Program-made: the position numbers and the translations under genes
NCBI GenBank assembly: GCA_025350175.1
Contig: JANXYF010000104.1
Span: 1-7,868 of the forward strand
Reading direction: 5' to 3'
From: Nitrosopumilales archaeon
Lineage (GTDB): Archaea; Thermoproteota; Nitrososphaeria; Nitrososphaerales; Nitrosopumilaceae
DNA length: 7,868 bases
Notes under the pieces: generated by a model
Seen by the model: the letters and a program-made list of their open reading frames with translations, nothing else
What the model was told of the DNA's origin: nothing
Databases searched by the model: none
Part shown: positions 1-4,363 of the stretch, piece after piece
How positions within the stretch are numbered: position 1 is the first letter of the stretch
Layout: every line of letters starts with the position of its first letter

Positions 1-142
1 ATTCCCAGTTCTCAAATTACAAAAACCAAAATCAGCGTTAAATACAATTTTAGAGTAAATTAGACGAATTTCATTACTTAGAAACATCTCTCACACAGCG
101 AGGTAAATTTCAACTCAATGTAACATATTTGCATGAGATAGT

Positions 143-193
143 AAAGTTAACAATTCACAATAACGATTAGACTGCAAAACGAGTTGTAACTTT
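143..193. repeat. Imperfect inverted repeat upstream of the first operon
   Basis: AAAGTTAACAA (143-153) and TTGTAACTTT (184-193) are inverted copies differing by one extra A. Their centres are about 40 bp apart, close to four helical turns, and the right arm ends 19 bp before the TATA box. This is the geometry of a possible operator for a dimeric regulator. In such AT-rich DNA a chance match is also plausible. Confidence 0.3.
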
Positions 194-212
194 GACTTAC
201 ATACACAGCTTA

Positions 213-220
213 TTTATATA
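213..220 (+). promoter_or_regulatory. TATA box of the 240-1258 operon
   Basis: TTTATATA is a consensus archaeal TATA box. Its centre (216.5) lies 23.5 bp before the ATG at 240, where a transcription start is expected in archaea, so the mRNA is probably leaderless. The ATG at 234 would lie upstream of that transcription start, which favours 240 as the real start codon. Confidence 0.65.
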
Positions 221-239
221 AAAAAACGCTCTTATGATA

Positions 240-728
240 ATGGTGCCTGACCCTAGTCAGAACGACGACAGCCTAGCAGCTGCAGTAAAGGCAATGGAGG
301 ACCTGGTAGATGAGGCAGTTCAGGTATATGAGTTAGACAAGGAAAAGGTAAACGTTACAGACGACCTGTACAATTCTTTAAAAATTTTAACTGGCTATCT
401 TGGTTTTACAATAGACTTGCCATCGGAGCTTGTCAGTCTCCCTCCCGATACCAGAGTAATACTTGCACCATCTTTAGATCTTTTCATCGTAAAACCCAAT
501 TTCAAATCTGAACAAAAAAGACTTGATCAGTTATCACTTGATGAAATATCAAACGTTCTAAGATACGCCATTCCAAATATAATTAACATGGCAAGAACTG
601 ACAGACTCATAAAGAGCAAAAAGATTGCATTCCTAAGAGAAGGAACAAAGAAGCTCAAACGACTCCCAGGCTCAAGTGTAGATGATACAATGATAACAGA
701 TAATGTTCACATGGAGAAGAACCAATAA
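240..728 (+). CDS. Hypothetical protein, first gene of a two-gene operon
   Basis: A 162-residue protein that I do not recognise. I start it at ATG 240 rather than ATG 234 (two residues longer) because of the TATA box spacing; no Shine-Dalgarno sequence precedes either. It has no signal peptide or membrane segment, so it is probably cytoplasmic. The N-terminal third is acidic and looks helical (motifs AMEDLVDEAVQVY and LYNSLKILTGYLGF). A middle part is rich in prolines and hydrophobic beta-like stretches (PPDTRVILAPSLDLFIVKP). A strongly basic segment at about 122-142 (IKSKKIAFLREGTKKLKRL) could contact nucleic acid or an acidic partner; this is inference only. The stop is 2 bp before the next gene, so the two are almost certainly co-transcribed and may act together. 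Reality of the gene is well supported by the promoter, the operon layout and protein-like composition; the function is unknown. Confidence 0.75.
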   Translation: MVPDPSQNDDSLAAAVKAMEDLVDEAVQVYELDKEKVNVTDDLYNSLKILTGYLGFTIDLPSELVSLPPDTRVILAPSLDLFIVKPNFKSEQKRLDQLSLDEISNVLRYAIPNIINMARTDRLIKSKKIAFLREGTKKLKRLPGSSVDDTMITDNVHMEKNQ

Positions 729-730
729 AC

Positions 731-1258
731 ATGCAAGAAAGATCAGTATTTCGATCTAGCACCATAACTGAGCTACAATCGACACTAAAAAAAGAGATTG
801 AAAAACTGCAAAAAGAGATTGAAGAATACTCCAAAACAATTGGAGAAAAGTTACGCGATGCCCAAACAGAAGACCCAAAAGAGATGGAGGAATTCAAAGC
901 AATACTAGCCGGACCACAGGATCCAAAGAAAAAACAACCAGTAAAGAAAAAAGAATCAAAGCAATGGAAAGAAATGCAGGCACTTACAATTTTTGATGGA
1001 ATAGGCCTCAAGGGAGAACTTGAGATTTACTTTAAGAGTCTAGAAGCGTTAAATGCAAAACTGGAGAAATTAAAGAAAGTAGCTGAATCCTTAGATTCAC
1101 TTGTTACTCAAGGATTCAGAAAAGATATTGGAGTAGTGGCATTGCTGGGAAGCGACCTTTCCTTTAGGTTATCATTTCTCAAAGGAGTTGCACCTAAGAC
1201 AAAGTTTACATATAAGACGATCTTTGATGTTGAGGCGGAAAAACCCATTGTATTATAG
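731..1258 (+). CDS. Hypothetical coiled-coil protein, second gene of the operon
   Basis: A 175-residue, lysine- and glutamate-rich protein of unknown function. Residues about 10-45 form a clear heptad pattern with hydrophobic positions at I12, L15, L19, I23, L26, I30, Y33, I37 and L41. Within it two successive heptads (KEIEKLQ and KEIEEYS) are encoded by a 21-nt near-repeat at 790-823, which suggests that the coil grew by duplication. A lysine-rich linker follows (about 61-80, with KKK twice), then a second amphipathic helix (about 94-128), then a C-terminal part that looks globular. No signal peptide or membrane span is seen. The gene starts 2 bp after the preceding stop with only a weak, distant GGAG (713-716), so translational coupling is likely. 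It is probably a structural or scaffold partner of the upstream gene product, which is inferred from the operon alone. Confidence 0.75.
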   Translation: MQERSVFRSSTITELQSTLKKEIEKLQKEIEEYSKTIGEKLRDAQTEDPKEMEEFKAILAGPQDPKKKQPVKKKESKQWKEMQALTIFDGIGLKGELEIYFKSLEALNAKLEKLKKVAESLDSLVTQGFRKDIGVVALLGSDLSFRLSFLKGVAPKTKFTYKTIFDVEAEKPIVL

Positions 1259-1262
1259 ATTT

Positions 1263-1283
1263 AATACTTTAACAGTATTTTTT
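1263..1283 (+). terminator. Hairpin and T-run after the first operon
   Basis: AATACT (1263-1268) and AGTATT (1274-1279) form a 6-bp stem with loop TTAAC. The stem runs directly into six T residues (1278-1283), four of them beyond the stem. It starts 4 bp after the stop of the coiled-coil gene. Archaeal RNA polymerase stops mainly at T-runs; the AT-rich hairpin may assist. Confidence 0.55.
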
Positions 1284-1293
1284 ATGAATAAAT

Positions 1294-1304
1294 CATATAT
1301 TTTA
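1294..1304 (+). promoter_or_regulatory. Probable TATA box of the TrmB-family gene
   Basis: CATATATTTTA is centred near 1298-1299 and predicts a transcription start near 1324, giving a leader of about 95 nt before the ATG at 1419. That is unusually long for this window, where most transcripts appear leaderless. Another AT-rich stretch just upstream (about 1281-1293) could serve instead. Confidence 0.4.
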
Positions 1305-1335
1305 CCCACTAAAAATAGAAAACATGAAACCATGG

Positions 1336-1360
1336 GATCGTTAAACAGACAGAATCGATC
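1336..1360. repeat. Short inverted repeat in the TrmB-gene leader
   Basis: GATCG (1336-1340) and CGATC (1356-1360) are inverted copies whose centres are 20 bp apart, about two helical turns, just downstream of the predicted transcription start. This spacing would suit a dimeric winged-helix repressor acting on its own gene. The arms are only 5 bp, so this is weak evidence. Confidence 0.25.
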
Positions 1361-1403
1361 AAAACAATTAGACTTGCCAACAATATATTCAACTGGTCTT
1401 AAT

Positions 1404-1410
1404 GGAGGGA
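1404..1410 (+). promoter_or_regulatory. Strong Shine-Dalgarno of the TrmB-family gene
   Basis: GGAGGGA lies 8 bases before the ATG at 1419. It is the strongest ribosome binding site in the window and it decides the start. It contrasts with the neighbouring genes, which appear leaderless or have weak sites, and fits a transcript with a real 5' leader. Confidence 0.75.
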
Positions 1411-1418
1411 TCTAGAAA

Positions 1419-2270
1419 ATGAAAAACGAAGAAACACAAATCACAATATTTGACAAAGACACAGACTCGACCTTATCTAGTCATAGACTGACATTAGATA
1501 AGCTAAGAGAAGACCTATCAAAATTTGGATTAACTGCAAACCAAGCAAAGGTGTACATCTTTCTTGGCAAGTATGGTTCAAAGACAGCACCGGATGTTTG
1601 TAAAGCATTAAAGTTGCCAAGAACTGAAACCTATCACTTGCTAACAACTCTACAAAATAAGGGAATAGTAGCAGCCACTTTCCAGCATCCAATCAGATTC
1701 TCCGCTTTGCCATTAGAAAAAGCAGTGTGGGTTCTAGTAAACGCAGAAAAAGAAAGAATAAATTCATTGCAGCAACAAGAAAAGTCAATTACAGAACTAT
1801 GGAATACCATACCAGAGTTTACAACAACCCCAGAATCTAAGGAAAACAAATTTCAGATGCTGCAGGGAAATAATCAAGTAAACGGCAAGATTAGAGAGAT
1901 GGTAAACACGGCAGAGTCTGAATTTCTGGCACTTGGTTCTGAGAAAGATTATCTAAAGTTTTATCATGCCGACTTTTTCGAACCATTATCAAAATCAGAT
2001 GTAGATTACAAGATTCTTGCAACAGCATCAAATAGAGCAACATACATTTTTGATGAAGTGGACAAGAACCAGGTCAGAACAGTCCCAAGTGACCTTAAAG
2101 ATAATCTATGTTTCTTGCTAAAGGATAGTGGGGAATTGCTCTTCTTCATAAAAAATGCAAGTCAGACCTCTGATGTTACAGCAATATGGACAGACTCTGA
2201 ATCAATGGTTTATTCCATGAAGATACTCTTTGATTCAATCTGGTCAAAGTCAAAAAATATACATCTATAA
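1419..2270 (+). CDS. TrmB-family transcription regulator
   Basis: A 283-residue cytoplasmic DNA-binding protein. After a poorly conserved N-terminal tail, residues about 28-97 form the TrmB-type winged helix-turn-helix. FGLTANQAKVYIFLGKYG (36-53) gives the first helix, TAPDVCKALKLP (56-67) the second, and RTETYHLLTTLQNKGIV (68-84) is the recognition helix leading into the wing. A helical stretch at about 100-130 with repeated Q/E/K is probably a dimerising coiled coil. The C-terminal half (about 150-283) resembles the sensor-like part of the family but shows no sugar-binding motif that I can identify, so the ligand is unknown. The length is within the usual range. The start is fixed by a strong Shine-Dalgarno. 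Its 3' end is 3 bp from the convergent KaiC-like gene, and the long leader with an inverted repeat (1336-1360) leaves room for self-regulation. The family call is firm; target genes cannot be read from the sequence. Confidence 0.85.
   Translation: MKNEETQITIFDKDTDSTLSSHRLTLDKLREDLSKFGLTANQAKVYIFLGKYGSKTAPDVCKALKLPRTETYHLLTTLQNKGIVAATFQHPIRFSALPLEKAVWVLVNAEKERINSLQQQEKSITELWNTIPEFTTTPESKENKFQMLQGNNQVNGKIREMVNTAESEFLALGSEKDYLKFYHADFFEPLSKSDVDYKILATASNRATYIFDEVDKNQVRTVPSDLKDNLCFLLKDSGELLFFIKNASQTSDVTAIWTDSESMVYSMKILFDSIWSKSKNIHL
2252..2257 (-). terminator. T-run for the KaiC-like gene, inside the trmB-like 3' end
   Basis: Read on the minus strand this is a run of six T residues beginning 17 nt after the stop of the KaiC-like gene. 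It is the nearest T-run available to end that transcript and lies inside the last codons of the convergent regulator gene. It implies that the two mRNAs overlap at their 3' ends. Confidence 0.35.
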
Positions 2271-2275
2271 TTTTT
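2271..2275 (+). terminator. T-run after the TrmB-family gene
   Basis: Five T residues follow directly on the TAA stop of the regulator gene and reach into the stop codon of the convergent gene. A run of this kind is enough for archaeal termination, though it is short. Confidence 0.35.
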
Positions 2276-3005
2276 ATGGGATCAATCTTGGATGCATCAC
2301 TTGCATTCCAGAGTCACTTATTCTAATAGGAAGTATCTGTTCACTGTGTTTAATTCCACGCATCTTTAGAACATGAATTGCTCTCTCCATAGTATCTTCA
2401 CGTCGAATATGATGTAACAGTATAATCCCAGATGTTACATACCAGTCTAGCGGTACTTGGATTTCACTAGTCTCAGAGATCAATAATGAAGTACAGTGTT
2501 GGGATTCTAGTGCATTAACCATCCCTTGCAAGCCTTGTCTAACATAAAATTCGTTTGTATACTGCATTGCAAGTACAGACAATGAATCAATTACCAATCT
2601 CTTTGCCCCAATTCGTTTTATGCTGCTCAATATCAATTGTGTCAAGTGCATAAATGGTAATGATTCTCCCCTATAGAGAGATTCATCAAGTGCGACAAAT
2701 CCTTCTTCCATTTTAAACGGTCTTGCATCAATGATGATTATTTTTCCCTGTTCAATCAAATTCTGAATATCCCATCCGTATGACATGAAGTTATTTTTTA
2801 TAGAGTTTGGACTTTCGGATAAGGTTACAAATATTCCTGATTCATCAAAATCTTTTGCGCCATAGTATAGAAACTGCATGCCCAGAGTAGTCTTACCACT
2901 ACCAGGCTGACCAGATAGAACAACATTCATTCCTTCTCTTAGTCCACCTGATAATATAGAATCAAGTCCTGGAATTCCAGTCCGCACTTTTTCCGAAAAA
3001 GACAT
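2274..3005 (-). CDS. Single-domain KaiC/RAD55-like RecA-fold ATPase
   Basis: A 243-residue cytoplasmic P-loop ATPase of the archaeal KaiC-like family. These proteins carry one RecA-type domain, unlike cyanobacterial KaiC with two, and are thought to work in signalling rather than as a clock. The family N-terminus TGIPGLDSILSGGLREG (9-25) is followed by Walker A GQPGSGKTT (32-40) and Walker B RLVIDSLS (136-143). The strand after Walker A reads FVTLSESP (59-66): the pair of catalytic glutamates of KaiC is reduced to S63-E64, so the first acidic residue is missing. ATP binding should be intact but hydrolysis may be slow or altered. The gene starts at an ATG 25 bp from a TATA box and is leaderless. 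It converges on the TrmB-family gene and diverges from purK. A link with the TrmB protein as a regulatory pair is inferred only from proximity. FlaH, also KaiC-like, is unlikely because no archaellum genes adjoin it. Confidence 0.87.
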   Translation of the reverse strand: MSFSEKVRTGIPGLDSILSGGLREGMNVVLSGQPGSGKTTLGMQFLYYGAKDFDESGIFVTLSESPNSIKNNFMSYGWDIQNLIEQGKIIIIDARPFKMEEGFVALDESLYRGESLPFMHLTQLILSSIKRIGAKRLVIDSLSVLAMQYTNEFYVRQGLQGMVNALESQHCTSLLISETSEIQVPLDWYVTSGIILLHHIRREDTMERAIHVLKMRGIKHSEQILPIRISDSGMQVMHPRLIP

Positions 3006-3026
3006 AACGAAAAATCCATAAAATAT

Positions 3027-3034
3027 TATTTAAA
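3027..3034 (-). promoter_or_regulatory. TATA box of the KaiC-like gene
   Basis: On the minus strand TTTAAATA is centred 25.5 bp before the start codon at 3005. This predicts transcription starting at the ATG itself, a leaderless mRNA, in agreement with the lack of a Shine-Dalgarno. Confidence 0.65.
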
Positions 3035-3060
3035 GACGAGGAACGTTTTCGAAGTAACAT

Positions 3061-3072
3061 TTTATGCATAAA
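3061..3072. promoter_or_regulatory. Perfect 12-bp palindrome in the divergent promoter region
   Basis: TTTATGCATAAA is self-complementary over 12 bp. It sits between the divergent KaiC-like gene and purK. Its TATA-like half TTTATGCA would place the purK transcription start near 3090, giving a leader of about 50 nt, so it may be the purK TATA box, a bidirectional TATA element or a dimer operator. Confidence 0.45.
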
Positions 3073-3141
3073 TGAGTTTGGCCCAAGCCTAGAGTCACCA
3101 CAAAGTTACCTTTTTGTAAAGCAGGAATACAGGTAAGCCTA

Positions 3142-4290
3142 TTGACTCGAGTTTTAGGAATAATTGGAGGAGGTCAACTAGGAATGATGCTTACAGAAGC
3201 TGCCAAGAAAATGCCTGAACATATTTCAGATGTCATAGTATTAGATCCTACCAAGAATTGCCCTGCTGCAAAAGTAGGTGCAAAACAGATAGTAGCCGAT
3301 TTTTCCGACAAAAATGCCATAGTAGAACTTTCTTTACAATCAGATATTATAACCTACGAGATTGAATCTGGAAATGCAGATGTATTACAATCAATCAAGA
3401 ATACCATACCGATAAATCCAGATCCTGAAACGTTAAGGATAATTCAAGATAAATTTCTTCAAAAAAAATTTCTTCAAGAAAATGGAATTCCGGTGACAAA
3501 CTTTGCATCCGTTACATCAGTATCAGATATAGAAGAAAAAATCACATCTTTTGGATATCCTGCAATGCTCAAGATAAGACGTGATGCATATGATGGAAGA
3601 GGAAACTATCTAATAAAAACAAAAGAGCAGATCAAGGAAGCATACAACAAATTTGAAGGAAAACCTATCATGCTTGAAAAAAATGTAAATTTTCAAATGG
3701 AAATATCAGTTATAGCGGCAAGAAATACCAAGGGAGAAATTGTGACATATCCACCAGTAGAGAACATCCATGAAGAAAGTATTCTAAAAATTACTATAGC
3801 CCCAGCCAGAATAAGCAAAGATATTTCTCAGGAGGCAGAAAGAATTGCCCAAAAAGTGATGGAGAGATTTCATGGTGCCGGAGTTTTTGGAATAGAGATG
3901 TTTGTCACAGAAGATGACAGAGTGCTCATAAATGAAATTGCTCCAAGAGTTCATAATTCTGGACATCACACTCTACAATCTAGTGCAACATCACAGTTTG
4001 AACAACACATAAGATCAATACTTGGTCTGAAGCTTGGTAGGACAGACCTGTTACATTACACTGTAATGGGCAACATTTTGGGACCAAGTAATATTCAGGG
4101 ACGATATTTGCCAATAGAAATAGAACAGAGTGAAGGAATTTTCCTTAAAATGTACCTAAAGGACGAAGTTAAACCTAAACGCAAAATGGGCCATTTTAAT
4201 GTCGTAGATATTCAGGATACCAAAGATATGGATGTGCTAATAAAAAAAACAGAGGAGATTAGAAAAATGATCAAGTTTCAAAATCCATAG
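3142..4290 (+). CDS. purK: N5-carboxyaminoimidazole ribonucleotide synthase PurK
   Basis: An ATP-grasp enzyme of 382 residues that uses ATP and bicarbonate to carboxylate 5-aminoimidazole ribonucleotide to N5-CAIR in purine synthesis, in the cytoplasm. Family motifs appear in order: GGGQLGMM (9-16), DPTKNCPA (35-42), TYEIE (71-75), QDKFLQKKFL (102-111), YDGRG (150-154) of the ATP-binding loop, and NEIAPRVHNSGHHT (264-277), followed by TSQFEQHIR. Length is typical and the protein looks intact. No ATG is available between the in-frame stop at 3073 and the GGGQLG motif, so the start is TTG 3142, preceded by a modest AGGT site (3131-3134). KFLQK-KFLQE arises from a 15-nt tandem repeat with a run of eight A (about 3451-3480), but the frame is kept. 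PurE, its usual partner and often its neighbour, is not adjacent here: the next gene encodes a surface protein. Confidence 0.95.
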   Translation: MTRVLGIIGGGQLGMMLTEAAKKMPEHISDVIVLDPTKNCPAAKVGAKQIVADFSDKNAIVELSLQSDIITYEIESGNADVLQSIKNTIPINPDPETLRIIQDKFLQKKFLQENGIPVTNFASVTSVSDIEEKITSFGYPAMLKIRRDAYDGRGNYLIKTKEQIKEAYNKFEGKPIMLEKNVNFQMEISVIAARNTKGEIVTYPPVENIHEESILKITIAPARISKDISQEAERIAQKVMERFHGAGVFGIEMFVTEDDRVLINEIAPRVHNSGHHTLQSSATSQFEQHIRSILGLKLGRTDLLHYTVMGNILGPSNIQGRYLPIEIEQSEGIFLKMYLKDEVKPKRKMGHFNVVDIQDTKDMDVLIKKTEEIRKMIKFQNP

Positions 4291-4342
4291 AAAAACATCT
4301 AGTTGATTATTTCCATCTAGATACTTTCAATAATAAGAGAAT

Positions 4343-4360
4343 CAATTTTATTTTTAATAT
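4343..4360 (+). promoter_or_regulatory. AT-rich promoter of the surface-protein gene, and possible purK terminator
   Basis: The stretch holds TTTTATTTTTAATATA. An element centred near 4347-4348 is 22-23 bp before the second ATG (4370), which would suit a leaderless mRNA starting at residue M3 of the longer reading. The same T-rich stretch (T4 and T5) may also end the purK transcript. The exact TATA position is ambiguous. Confidence 0.4.
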
Positions 4361-4363
4361 ATC

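Larger units (their letters stand above)
1..233. other. Left-edge non-coding region
   Basis: No gene can be supported here. Short frames are open to the left edge on the + strand (stops at 61-63 and 56-58), so the tail of an upstream gene could end here, but 18-20 codons without a recognisable motif are not enough to call one. On the minus strand only frames of about 20 codons exist. The region holds an imperfect inverted repeat (143-193) and a TATA box (213-220) that serve the gene starting at 240. Confidence 0.5.

Noticed and set aside
1..63. Possible 3' end of an upstream + strand gene
   Set aside because: Two frames are equally open to the edge for only 18-20 codons, with no motif to choose between them.
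655..1011. 118-codon minus-strand frame opposite the first two genes
   Set aside because: The translation is rich in S, F and C, typical of the antisense of lysine/glutamate-rich coding DNA, and the + strand genes there have a promoter and operon spacing.
1188..1258. Longer + frame starting inside the coiled-coil gene and running to 1415
   Set aside because: The part before 1258 overlaps a real gene in another frame and crosses its terminator; only the 27-codon tail from ATG 1332 is worth a note, given as a finding.
3460..3470. Run of eight A in purK as a possible frameshift site
   Set aside because: The protein continues in the same frame through all PurK motifs to a normal length, so no frameshift is needed.
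4296..4320. Direct repeat CATCTAG (4296-4302 and 4314-4320) before the surface-protein gene
   Set aside because: Seven bases twice in AT-rich DNA is easily chance, and its place relative to the promoter suggests no specific role.
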